A DNA stretch of 64,000 bases from CAVUPF01 sp963777915 (GTDB taxonomy: Bacteria > Actinomycetota > Thermoleophilia > Solirubrobacterales > 70-9). Under the pieces are notes generated by a model, which was given only the letters and a program-made list of their open reading frames with translations, had not been told where the DNA came from and made no database searches. Shown piece by piece: positions 1 to 7,336 of the stretch. How positions within the stretch are numbered: the stretch's first letter is position 1; every line of letters starts with the position of its first letter. Location: positions 1 to 64,000 of the forward strand of contig CAVZSH010000008.1 in NCBI GenBank assembly GCA_963777915.1. Reading direction: 5' to 3'. The position numbers and the translations under genes were made by a program.

Positions 1-81
1 ATCCTGGCCGGGCGGATAGAGCAGGGGCTGGGGGCGGGTTGCGACCCAGACGTTCAAGCGATCAGCACCGTGCAGCTCGGG

Positions 82-698
82 CTAGGTCCGAGCTGCACGC
101 GCCAGCGCAAGCGCGTTGGCCCACCAGGCCAGATCAGTTGTGGCCATCCGGAGTCGATCGTCAAGCGAGGCGAACAGCTCGACGTCGATGGCTCCTCGGC
201 CTGCCTAGCGGGAACCATTACAGCCGGCAGGATGTGAACAGCATGGCGCAACGGCGCCATTTCAAGCTCAATAGAGACGAGGCGGAGCTGCTCGATCGAC
301 CGGGCGCCGCCTGAATTGCCATAGCCAACGAAGGCGATCGGCTTCCGGTTGAACTCAGGGAAGACGACATCGAACGCGTTCTTCAGCACCGCCGGGTAGC
401 CGTGGTTGTACTCGGGGGTTATGACGAGATAGCCGTCGGCCTGATCCACCTTATTGGCCCATCTGGAAACCTCGGGCGGATAGTCGCGGTCCCCGTGGGC
501 GGGCGGGCGTTCCTGCTCATAGAACGACATCGGATAGTCGCGCAGATCGACAAGCTCGGCGACAAGGTCATCTCGAGCGCCGAGGCGGTCTATGGCCCAC
601 GCTGCGGCCTTCTCGCCGAAGCGCCCCTCGCGAGTGCTGCCAAGGATCACCTGAATCAGAGGAGCTCGGTCGCCGATGGGCGGCAGACTACTAGCCAA
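82..698 (-). pseudogene. NAD(P)H-dependent FMN reductase, frameshifted near its C-terminus
   Basis: Flavodoxin-like fold flavin reductase. The motif GSTREGR lies near the N-terminus (FMN phosphate loop), followed by PEYNHGYPAVLKNAFD and GYGNSGG, all typical of the NADPH-dependent FMN reductase family. The open frame runs on to about 54 with an unrelated tail. From about position 192 another frame encodes IDVELFASL, then DLAWWANALALARA, the usual last helix of the family, ending in TAG at 82-84. One missing base near 185-196 (reading GAGGAGCC where GAGGAGGCC would restore the frame) explains this. It is either a real inactivating mutation or a sequencing error. Start at the ATG at 696-698. Confidence 0.75.
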
Positions 699-1168
699 AT
701 GAGAGATGCCAATCGCTGAATAAAACGAGGTGGGCCGAACCCGTCACTGGGCACCGTGCGCCTGGCCGGTAATTGCTTCGGCATTTAGGAACGACCTTGA
801 AAGCCGTTGGCCCTCGCAAGGGGGCTCGTGGGTTCGAATCCCACCCCCTCCGCTACTGAAGCGGATTTCGGCGCCCCGGCGGGGCCAAGGACAACCGTCT
901 TGTTCTCGCGGGAGCAGTGGGGACGTCCGCTTATCACCGCCAGACACCGCCCCAGCTGGGTCGCGCCAATCGCAAACCGATCCACGGGGGCGGCACCTCT
1001 CCGCCCCCCGGTCCCAAACGGCAACTCCTGCGTCGCTATCTCGACGGCGCACCAGCGGAGGCAACCTATATGTCACGCCATCGCGCCGTGTAAGCGGGTA
1101 ATAGCGAGACGCATTGCATCCTCGGACCGCCTGCTTCTCGCATTGCGGAAGCCGGCGACCGCTCTGGC
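699..1168. other. Gene-free stretch with a tRNA scar
   Basis: About 470 bases without a convincing protein gene on either strand. The only recognisable content is the 3' half of a tRNA-Ser gene at 791-852. Open frames here have no recognisable motifs; one carries the peptide GGGGIRTHEPP, the usual false translation of an antisense tRNA. I see nothing else in it. Confidence 0.6.
791..852 (+). pseudogene. 3' half of tRNA-Ser(TGA), probable attachment-site remnant
   Basis: An anticodon arm (loop CTTGAAA, anticodon TGA, one A-C mismatch in the stem), a long class II variable arm around TCGCAA, a perfect T arm (GTGGG TTCGAAT CCCAC, 828-844), the acceptor strand CCCCTCC and discriminator G852 are all present. 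The matching 5' acceptor strand GGAGGGG and a proper D arm are absent upstream. Homology therefore begins in the anticodon stem, where tRNA-targeting integrases often cross over. A plus-strand 3' copy is expected at the right end of an element whose intact tRNA-Ser lies further left, outside the window. It could also be a decayed tRNA gene. Confidence 0.65.
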
Positions 1169-1603
1169 CTAATTCTCCCCAGGCATCGGCCGCGCCGCTT
1201 GCTGCACGTCCTTGCTCTCGACAAGCTCGCCATCGGGTAGGTCGATCTGTACCGATTTGAGCGGCTTACCGTTGGCATCGAATATCGTGACCGCCCGTCC
1301 TCGCGGGCATTCGTCTGGGCCACAGCTGTCGCGGTCGGCTAGCCATCGTTCACGTAGAAATCCGCCAGCGCACTTGACCACAACTCCAAGTGCGACCGCA
1401 TCCTCCGCCCAGCCACCTGCTGCCTGCCAAATCTGAATGATCTCCGGCAAGGGTCCGCCGTAGCCTTCCTCGGTGCGTCTGTGCACTGACACCTCGACTC
1501 CATCCAGCTCCCCACCAAGTTCCTCGGCGAGGGCGTCGAGCTCGCCCTCGTTGAAGTCATACGGGTTGGCGGCCTCGACGATCAGCGTTCCGCTTTTTGT
1601 CAT
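1169..1603 (-). CDS. Hypothetical protein, 144 aa
   Basis: Not recognised. A soluble acidic protein with a Glu/Leu-rich N-terminal half, a central hydrophobic stretch (WAEDAVALGVVVKCAGGFL) and a C-terminal strand pair containing AVTIFDANGKPL. The first part resembles in general form the small proteins found beside predicted effector or conflict genes in actinobacteria, but I cannot assign a family. It follows the peptidase-lobe/GNAT gene directly: the upstream stop and this start share one base (TGATG), so the two are probably translationally coupled. It lies in the accessory region next to integrase genes. Confidence 0.55.
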   Translation of the reverse strand: MTKSGTLIVEAANPYDFNEGELDALAEELGGELDGVEVSVHRRTEEGYGGPLPEIIQIWQAAGGWAEDAVALGVVVKCAGGFLRERWLADRDSCGPDECPRGRAVTIFDANGKPLKSVQIDLPDGELVESKDVQQAARPMPGEN

Positions 1604-2649
1604 CAGACACTCCTTCTGCCGATCATTCCCACTTCCAAGCCCTCTTTGTCGATTGACTCAAGATCGTAGCCCCGACTCACGGCGAAGCCCCGAGCTGCTG
1701 GCGCGCAACGCGGCCTCAAATCGGCACCATGGATCCAGATCTCAACTTCCTCAGCACCGCGCTCACGCACTCGCCCGACGGCAGCTTCCTCGAGTAGCTG
1801 GGCGAACCCTCGTCGCCTGACCTGAGGCGCGACAAAAAGCTCACGGATCGATGGTGGCGTCTCAGCGTCGCCCGCATAGAGGTGCAACCGACCGACCACA
1901 CGCCTTGGGTTTCGCAGCTCATATACATCGACCAGCTGGAAGTCCCCTAACGAGACCACGCTCCAGCTCACAGCGGTATAAGGCACGCTGTCAATCAAGA
2001 GCTCGTCGATCCAAAAATGATTTTCCGAAGTCCAGCATTGAAGCCAGTCCGCAGCCTTTGCGCGGCTTCTTCCCCGCGACCTCAGGCAACGGTTCATCTG
2101 CGGAGAGGGGCCAGTGTCTGAGTTCCAGTTTACGATCGTGCTCTTCACGTGTGCTTTAAAGTACTCTCGACTCAGATATCCGAAGCCGTCATCGCCCCAG
2201 TGCTGCCCCCAAGAATTCTGGAAAAGGAGTTCATCAGCGCTTCGCGAGCCAACCACCCGAACCCAGTGGCGGCCCGCAAAGCGCTCACCGGGCTTCGGTA
2301 GCTCGAGCCGCCCGGTCGTAGTCCGGTAGGTGCGGTCGAAGTACTCAAAACCGAGGCTGACGTGCGGTCCCGGCTGCTTGCGCCTATTCATTTCATACCC
2401 TAGCCAGACCGCCCAGCGGATCCGGTCGAAATCTGTCAAACACTCGTAGAAGAGAGCCGGTAACCGGCTGCTCAAGGCCCAGGTTCGTTCGGTCAAGATT
2501 CCGAAGCTCCATCCCAACTCTGGATAGAGGCCAAGGCGTCGAGAAAACATCCAGCTGCTGTTGCGATCGTGAATGTAGCTGAGGGGTATCAGATGCGGAT
2601 ACGGTCCGCCCTCGCTACGTCCGCCTCCAATTTGGACCACCTCTGCCAC
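1603..2649 (-). CDS. Papain-like (C1) C-lobe fused to a GNAT acetyltransferase
   Basis: Two recognisable parts. Residues about 120-165 carry the second lobe of a C1 peptidase: a His at about 128 in GRHWVRVVG and an Asn at about 145 in QNSWGQHWGDDGFGYLS, matching the family's His and NSWG catalytic positions. The N-terminal lobe with the catalytic Cys motif (QGxCGxCWAF) is missing, so proteolysis is unlikely unless a partner supplies it. Residues about 225-340 look like a GNAT domain, with the acetyl-CoA loop VAPQVRRRGFAQLLEE. The gene is coupled to the downstream 144-aa gene. Substrates are unknown. The start is the first ATG after the intergenic gap. Confidence 0.6.
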   Translation of the reverse strand: MAEVVQIGGGRSEGGPYPHLIPLSYIHDRNSSWMFSRRLGLYPELGWSFGILTERTWALSSRLPALFYECLTDFDRIRWAVWLGYEMNRRKQPGPHVSLGFEYFDRTYRTTTGRLELPKPGERFAGRHWVRVVGSRSADELLFQNSWGQHWGDDGFGYLSREYFKAHVKSTIVNWNSDTGPSPQMNRCLRSRGRSRAKAADWLQCWTSENHFWIDELLIDSVPYTAVSWSVVSLGDFQLVDVYELRNPRRVVGRLHLYAGDAETPPSIRELFVAPQVRRRGFAQLLEEAAVGRVRERGAEEVEIWIHGADLRPRCAPAARGFAVSRGYDLESIDKEGLEVGMIGRRSV

Positions 2650-2714
2650 TCTTGCTCCACCCGCTCGTTTGGTCTGACCACTCAGTACATTAAGTCCTTG
2701 GGCTTGCCGAGCAG

Positions 2715-3695
2715 TTACGGCAGAGACTGCCAGCTTGGCGCGTAGTCAACGGGGAGATCGGCGCCGAGTCCAGGCAGAGGCGCAAAGGACGGCATCGCAC
2801 CTGGGACTGGGGTAAACGCAAGTTCTGACTTTTCGGGCGAACCGGCGTTGTAGACAATCCAGGTACCGTCAGGAGAGAACGTCGGTCCCTCAAATTGGTA
2901 TGGACTCGCGCAGGATTCCTTCACCCGCTTGTGTTGTCCGCTAGCAAGCGAGAGGATTTCAATTGCGATGCCTTCCTGTCCCTGCGGGCAGCTGGGTACA
3001 GTGAGATACACGATGCTCGCTCCGTCGGGTGAGAACTGCGGCTCGCTGCCAGTGGCTATCTCCCGACCATGTCGGCCAAGCGTGTTGCCGAGGATGATCT
3101 TTGATTCTTCCCCTCTTAGTTCTGACCCCTCGACCCAGGCGAGGTGCCGGCCATCAGGGGAGTACGCGGGGCTGATCGCGTATTCCCTAGGGCCCGGATC
3201 AATGAGGATCTGGCGATGACCACCGCGCAGGGCAACGCGGTCGATTTGGGTCCGGTATTGCCCCAGCGGTTCAGCGGAGAATGCTACCCAACGACCGTCC
3301 GCGCTAAAGGCCGGCGACTCGGCGTCCAGGTCTTTCTTACCCTTGATCAACCGGTGCAGCCCAGTGCCGTTTGCACGGACCGCCCAGATAGTCAGATACC
3401 CGTGCCAGGAAGCGTCGCTTCGAAACGCGATCCACCGACCGTTCGGCGAGAAGTTCGGGTCGGCGGCGTAATCCTGGTTTGTGAGCTGTTTTGCAGCACC
3501 CGTTCGCCAGTCGAGAACCCAGATGTTCGAGCTGTTCGGATCGGCTGACCGGGCAACAGCAATCAGACCGGGGGCACCGGGGAAGGTGGCCAGCGCTTGA
3601 CCCGGACAAGTGAGAGCAACTCCGAGCATGATTGTTGCAAGCACCCCGTAGACGGAAAGTGGACGCTTTTTCCCCAGGTGCACGTAGCGATCCAT
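2715..3695 (-). CDS. Secreted TolB-like beta-propeller protein
   Basis: 326 aa. A signal peptide (KKR, then LSVYGVLATIMLGVAL, ending near ALA) is followed by at least five PD40/TolB-type blades recognisable as FSPNGRWIAF, FSADGRWVAF, YSPDGRHLAW, FSPDGASIVY and FSPDGTWIVY. Such propellers usually act outside the membrane as binding scaffolds; no catalytic motif is visible. The first codons (MDRYVHLG) and the codons just before them (TILTT) closely match the C-terminal catalytic segment of the integrase at 4114-5328, so this reading frame appears to start inside an integrase-derived tail. The true native start may lie further in. Confidence 0.75.
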   Translation of the reverse strand: MDRYVHLGKKRPLSVYGVLATIMLGVALTCPGQALATFPGAPGLIAVARSADPNSSNIWVLDWRTGAAKQLTNQDYAADPNFSPNGRWIAFRSDASWHGYLTIWAVRANGTGLHRLIKGKKDLDAESPAFSADGRWVAFSAEPLGQYRTQIDRVALRGGHRQILIDPGPREYAISPAYSPDGRHLAWVEGSELRGEESKIILGNTLGRHGREIATGSEPQFSPDGASIVYLTVPSCPQGQEGIAIEILSLASGQHKRVKESCASPYQFEGPTFSPDGTWIVYNAGSPEKSELAFTPVPGAMPSFAPLPGLGADLPVDYAPSWQSLP

Positions 3696-3698
3696 CGT
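3675..3698 (-). repeat. 24-bp repeat shared with the integrase active-site codons
   Basis: These bases match 4195-4218 at 23 of 24 positions in the same orientation. In the integrase the repeat encodes TMDRYGHL, with the nucleophilic Tyr; here it encodes TMDRYVHL at the start of the propeller gene. A second integrase tail was probably present here before the propeller gene was joined to it, or the segment between the copies was duplicated in. Confidence 0.7.
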
Positions 3699-3734
3699 CG
3701 TGAGAATCGTGGCAGCCTAGGGCTATCGAGTGCC

Positions 3735-4034
3735 TTACTCGACTTTGGTCACGAGCTCGTATGTGCTCGGTTGGAAGTCTTCGCAATGGCTGCGGACTCG
3801 CATGATCCGCTCACGAAACTCGGGGAGTTCCTTCCATGTCTGCTGTGACTCGAAGCTCTCCCAGGGAGCGAAGCTCTGGTAGCTATCGGGCTGGTCCAAG
3901 TCACGAACTAAGCGAAACGGCCCAGAGCCCGGCATGCTGCTCGCCCATGTGACGAACTCAGTCCATGCTTGAACGAAAGCCGCACCCTCCCCGGGTTTGA
4001 TCTTCCAAACGCCACTCGTGTAGGTCTCAGTCAT
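3735..4034 (-). CDS. Antibiotic biosynthesis monooxygenase-like (ABM) domain protein
   Basis: 99 aa, a single dimeric alpha/beta-barrel domain. The pattern is a first strand with GVWKIKPGEGAAFVQAWTEF, a central SYQSFAPWESFESQQTW and a short C-terminal strand. Proteins of this size include quinone-forming monooxygenases, haem-degrading enzymes and many stress proteins; nothing in the sequence fixes the substrate. It sits between the propeller gene and the integrase gene, inside the segment bracketed by the 24-bp repeat. ATG start at 4032-4034. Confidence 0.65.
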   Translation of the reverse strand: MTETYTSGVWKIKPGEGAAFVQAWTEFVTWASSMPGSGPFRLVRDLDQPDSYQSFAPWESFESQQTWKELPEFRERIMRVRSHCEDFQPSTYELVTKVE

Positions 4035-4113
4035 CGGTCCGACTGTATCCGATCAGCCTGCGACGGGATAAGGCAGCGGACGGGATCGTCGCGGGCAGGC
4101 AGGGGGTCAGTTT

Positions 4114-5328
4114 TCATGACCTTGATGGTGCTAAAACCGCTGTGGCCAAGTAGCCGTCGAGCAGATTCGCCACTTCGGTCTCACTTCCCGGCATCAGGTG
4201 CCCGTAGCGATCCATCGTGATCGAGATCGAGGCGTGGCCGATATAGGTCGAGAGCGCCTTGGCGTTTACCCCGGCGGCGATCATCAGTGAGGCAAAGGTA
4301 TGACGGCACTCGTGCAGCCCGATCGGCTCAATGCCGGCTTTGCGCCAGATCCTGTGGGCTCGCTCGGTTAGCGTCGTTGAGTGCTTGAGCTTGCCGTCGC
4401 CGTCAAGCACGATCCGGGTGCCCAGGTCACCTCCCTGCCGGAGGCGGTGCTCAACCAGGATCCGCCGCAGCATCGAGGCAATCGGCACCCTGCGGGTCCC
4501 GGCTGCGCTCTTCGGCTCTATCTCCCCGGCCTTGGGGTCCCAGGAGCGCCTCACATGAATTACCCCGGCGTCGAGGTCGACATCTTCCCAGCGCAATGCC
4601 CACAGCTCCCCCCGCCGCAACCCGGCATACAGCGCCAGCGCCCACACAGCCCGATCAGCCGGCGGCAGTGCCTCGATCAACGCCGTCGCCTCCGCTGGAT
4701 CGGCAATCCGCAGCCGCCGCCCGCGGCAGGCGGGCAGCTCGAGCGCTGTGGTCGGATTGATCGCCACCTCTGAGCGAGCCAGAGCCCGGCGGTAGATCAC
4801 CCGCAGCGGCTTCAGGGTGTTCCTCACGGTCGAGGGATCAAGGCCTGAGGCCAGCAACCGATCGGCGAAGTCCTGCACGTCGACTCGCGAGAGCGAGGAG
4901 AGCTTGCGGGAGCCCAGCTCGGGCTTGATGTAGAGGCGAATCGACTGGGAGTAGCCGCGGATCACCGAGGGCTTGTATGGATCGCCGGAGCGGTTTCGGA
5001 TCGAGCCCTCCCCCACTCCCTTCTCCCAGGCATCACAGGCCTCGGCGATTGTGATGTCCGAAGGCCCGCGCAGGGTGCCACGGCGGATTGCAGTTTGAGC
5101 TTCGGCGCGCCAGGCCTTAGCGGCAGCCAGAGTCGGGAAGGTCTTTCGTAGCCTCTTGCCGTCGCGGCGGGAGTAGGCCTGGGCCTGGTAGCCGGGGTCG
5201 CAGTTGCAGCGCGCGCCCTCCCTGGAGGTGCAACTGCGGGAGTGGCGGACGTTGATTCCCTCGTAGCGAGGCTTTCGCAGGGATCGCGGTTCTGCGGACT
5301 GATCTGGGCTTGTCGCAGTGGCGCTCAT
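4114..5328 (-). CDS. Tyrosine site-specific recombinase (integrase)
   Basis: About 404 aa from the ATG at 5326-5328 (preceded by GGGAG); the frame stays open to 5445 but that extension is out of character. An N-terminal arm-binding region has clustered cysteines (CTSREGARCNC) followed by an AP2-like segment, then a SAM-like core-binding domain, then the catalytic domain with Arg in YAGLRRGELWALRW, the HECRHTFASL box (H-x-x-R), the IGHAS box and the nucleophile Tyr in TMDRYGHL. All catalytic boxes are present, so it looks functional. The excisionase-like gene lies just upstream in the same direction. It probably belongs to an integrated element here, though matching attachment sites were not found. 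Confidence 0.93.
   Translation of the reverse strand: MSATATSPDQSAEPRSLRKPRYEGINVRHSRSCTSREGARCNCDPGYQAQAYSRRDGKRLRKTFPTLAAAKAWRAEAQTAIRRGTLRGPSDITIAEACDAWEKGVGEGSIRNRSGDPYKPSVIRGYSQSIRLYIKPELGSRKLSSLSRVDVQDFADRLLASGLDPSTVRNTLKPLRVIYRRALARSEVAINPTTALELPACRGRRLRIADPAEATALIEALPPADRAVWALALYAGLRRGELWALRWEDVDLDAGVIHVRRSWDPKAGEIEPKSAAGTRRVPIASMLRRILVEHRLRQGGDLGTRIVLDGDGKLKHSTTLTERAHRIWRKAGIEPIGLHECRHTFASLMIAAGVNAKALSTYIGHASISITMDRYGHLMPGSETEVANLLDGYLATAVLAPSRS
4195..4218 (-). repeat. Second copy of the 24-bp integrase-tail repeat
   Basis: Partner of 3675-3698 (23/24 identical, same orientation, 520 bp apart). It spans the catalytic Tyr codon of the intact integrase. The interval contains the ABM-domain gene and the last codons of the integrase. 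Confidence 0.7.
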
Positions 5329-5386
5329 AGCTCCCGCTCTCGGCGGGCCGTGACGATAGCTCTGCTCGGCCTGGAGATCGAGTCGC

Positions 5387-5614
5387 TCAGGCACCCGGGA
5401 TTGCGCGCTCCGCGTGCTCGCCGAGCCACCGTTCAAGCTCGGCAACCGGGATCAGGATCCGGCGCCCGACCCGGACCACGCGCAGCTCTGCCAGGACGTG
5501 GTCTTCGAGGAAGTCGACGCTGACGCCGAGGGCCTGGGCTGCCTCTGCCTTGGAAAACGAAAGGTGCTGCGCAGAGCCCCTCGGCGGAACCTGTTTGCGT
5601 TGCCCATCGCTCAC
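5387..5614 (-). CDS. Excisionase/MerR-like helix-turn-helix protein
   Basis: 75 aa. The core LSFSKAEAAQALGVSVDFLE followed by VVRVGRRILIPVAELERWL is the standard layout of the small winged-helix excisionase family: an HTH, a two-strand wing, then a C-terminal helix. Such proteins bend attachment-site DNA and steer integrase toward excision, or act as transcription regulators. It is 58 bp upstream of the integrase gene on the same strand, the usual xis-int order. The terminal PPRG and IPGA stretches add nothing recognisable. Confidence 0.8.
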   Translation of the reverse strand: MSDGQRKQVPPRGSAQHLSFSKAEAAQALGVSVDFLEDHVLAELRVVRVGRRILIPVAELERWLGEHAERAIPGA

Positions 5615-5709
5615 ACACCGAGCCTGGCGTCCCTTCGCAAAGAGCCGAGCGCATAGTCTCCACTTGACTCCACAATTCCCGATATTCCCCGCGCAATCGA
5701 TGGGGGTCC

Positions 5710-6009
5710 GTGGCGGCCAACCGACTGGAACACTGGAGGCGTCGCTACTTCACCCCAGCGACTAGATCTTGCGACTTCCCAACGAAGTTCCCCCCATACG
5801 ACCTTCGTCACAGTTGCGCAAGCATTCTGATTGCAGCGGGGAGACCAATTACCGAGACAGCCGCGCAGCTCGGCCACTCCCCGATGGTCTCCGCCCGCAT
5901 CTACCAGCACCTCATAGCGGCGGCACGAGGAGAGCCTGTTCGAGCTGCGCAGGATTGGATCGAAGAGGCACGCAATCAAGTTGAGAGCAAGGAAACGAGG
6001 CGGGCGTAG
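5710..6009 (+). pseudogene. C-terminal fragment of a second tyrosine recombinase
   Basis: The 99-aa frame encodes only the end of an integrase catalytic domain: PPYDLRHSCASILIAAGR (H-x-x-R box), AAQLGHSPMVSARIYQHL (G-H box and nucleophile Tyr) and a trailing helix. The N-terminal DNA-binding domains and the first catalytic Arg box are missing, and nothing upstream in other frames supplies them. Its 3' end points at, and stops 70 bp from, the 3' end of tRNA-Val, the usual arrangement for a tRNA-targeting integrase. It is probably the remnant of an element that used tRNA-Val as its site. Confidence 0.75.
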
Positions 6010-6029
6010 GTTCGGAATGGGTTCGGAAT
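6009..6029 (+). repeat. Tandem GGTTCGGAAT repeat next to tRNA-Val
   Basis: Two perfect copies of GGTTCGGAAT with an 11-base period, placed between the integrase remnant and the tRNA-Val 3' end. Short direct repeats at this spot could be arm-type recombinase binding sites, but this is inference. Confidence 0.35.
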
Positions 6030-6078
6030 CTGTGCTGAACGCCTGCCGAAGGAGAGAGCAAAGCCCTCTGCAATGCGA

Positions 6079-6151
6079 TGGGCGGTGCTGGGCTCGAACC
6101 AGCGACCTCCTGCTTGTAAGGCAGGCGCTCTCCCAACTGAGCTAACCGCCC
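6079..6151 (-). tRNA. tRNA-Val(TAC)
   Basis: A full cloverleaf on the minus strand: acceptor GGGCGGT paired with ACCGCCC, D arm TAGCTCAGTTGGGAGAGC, anticodon arm CTGCC TTACAAG GCAG with anticodon TAC, and T arm GCTGG TTCGAGC CCAGC. Discriminator A; CCA is not encoded. Its 3' end faces the integrase remnant. Confidence 0.97.
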
Positions 6152-6232
6152 GGGGCGTGCCAATTATTCAATACTGAGCCGGCCCGAATGCGCAGCCCTC
6201 GCTGTGGCGGCTGGGATGGGAGAATCCGCGGC

Positions 6233-6562
6233 GTGAGATTCGAGGTCTTCTGGAGGGTGGCGGTGGTTCAGCTGGTTGCGGTGGCGCTGCTCTCGACACT
6301 TTTGGCGGCGCTTTTGTCGCACGGGTTCTTTGAAGACTGGGGGTGGCTGGCGGGGCCGGCTGCTTGGCTGCTGTGCGCGTGGCTCACGGCCCGCGTCGTG
6401 GGGCTGGCGTTGGGCCCTGCGCTGGTCGGGGCGGTGCTGGCAGGAGTGGTTAGCGCGATTGCGGTTGTCTTCGGGCTGCACTGGCTCGGCGCCCTGGTGG
6501 CCGTGGGGCTGTTCGCGGCCTGGTGCGCACGACGGACCGGCGAAGGGACGGCTTGGACCTAG
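6233..6562 (+). CDS. Small membrane protein, 109 aa
   Basis: Unrecognised family. Four hydrophobic segments are visible: VAVVQLVAVALLSTLLAALL, AGPAAWLLCAWL, LALGPALVGAVLAGVV and LGALVAVGLFAAW. The start is taken as the GTG at 6233, about 10 bases after GGGAG; the earlier ATG at 6188 adds a Gly/Arg-rich stretch unlike a membrane protein start. The 3' end overlaps the start of the SDR gene, so the two are probably cotranscribed. Confidence 0.6.
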   Translation: MRFEVFWRVAVVQLVAVALLSTLLAALLSHGFFEDWGWLAGPAAWLLCAWLTARVVGLALGPALVGAVLAGVVSAIAVVFGLHWLGALVAVGLFAAWCARRTGEGTAWT

Positions 6563-7308
6563 GAATCGAGAGCCGTGTGGCGCTGGTGATGGGCGCGAGT
6601 CGCGGGCTCGGGCGGGCGATCGCGGCGGCTCTGGCGGACGAGGGCGCGCGCGTGGCGATCTCCAGCCGCTCGGCGGAGAAGCTCGAGGAGGCGGCCGCCG
6701 CCATCGACGGCAGGGTGAGCGCCTTCGTCGCCGACGCCTCCGACCTCGACCGGGTCTCGATGCTGCCCGGCGAAGTCGCGGAGACGCTCGGCCCGGTCGA
6801 GATTCTCATCACCAACACCGGCGGGCCGCCGCTCGGCGGCGCCCTTGACCACGAGCTACAGGACTGGGAAGGCGCCTACCGCTCGTTGGTCCTGGCGCCA
6901 CGGGTGCTGGCCGGGGCGGTGGTGCCTGGGATGCGCGAGCGAGGTTGGGGGCGAATCGTAAACGTCGGCTCCAGCTCGACGCGGGAGCCGATCCCCGGGC
7001 TCAACCTCTCCAACGCCAACCGGATGGCCGCCGTCGGTTTCTTCAAGACGCTTTCGCGTGAGGTCGCCGCCGAGGGGATCACCGTCAACACCGTCGCCAC
7101 CGGGCGCTTCGCGACGGAGCGGCTGGCAGACAACGCCGGCTCGATAGAGGCCGCCGAAGCGGCCGCAGAGGCAGAAGTCCCCGCCGCCCGCCTCGGCCGC
7201 CCCGCGGAGTACGGTGACCTCGTCGCCTTCCTCTGCTCCGAGCGCGCTGCCTACATCTCAGGCACGGTGATCCCGATCGACGGCGGGCTGCTGCGCTCGG
7301 CCTTCTGA
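6553..7308 (+). CDS. SDR-family oxidoreductase, Tyr-less subgroup
   Basis: About 252 aa from the TTG at 6553, which overlaps the preceding gene's stop. Rossmann motif GASRGLG near the N-terminus and NTGG in place of NNAG give an NAD(P) fold like FabG. At the active site the Ser is present (VGSSST) but the expected YxxxK is replaced by SNANRMAAVGFFK, so the Tyr is missing. This LSNxxR form is seen in a subgroup of short-chain dehydrogenase proteins annotated as 3-oxoacyl-ACP reductase-like. The C-terminus GTVIPIDGGLLRS is standard. Substrate unknown. The gene converges on lysS. Confidence 0.8.
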   Translation: MDLGIESRVALVMGASRGLGRAIAAALADEGARVAISSRSAEKLEEAAAAIDGRVSAFVADASDLDRVSMLPGEVAETLGPVEILITNTGGPPLGGALDHELQDWEGAYRSLVLAPRVLAGAVVPGMRERGWGRIVNVGSSSTREPIPGLNLSNANRMAAVGFFKTLSREVAAEGITVNTVATGRFATERLADNAGSIEAAEAAAEAEVPAARLGRPAEYGDLVAFLCSERAAYISGTVIPIDGGLLRSAF

Positions 7309-7336
7309 AGCTCACCGAGTCCGCAGGCGGTCCCGC

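Noticed and set aside
744..1076. Minus-strand open frame with peptide GGGGIRTHEPP
   Set aside because: This is the antisense translation of the tRNA-Ser 3' half, a common false gene.
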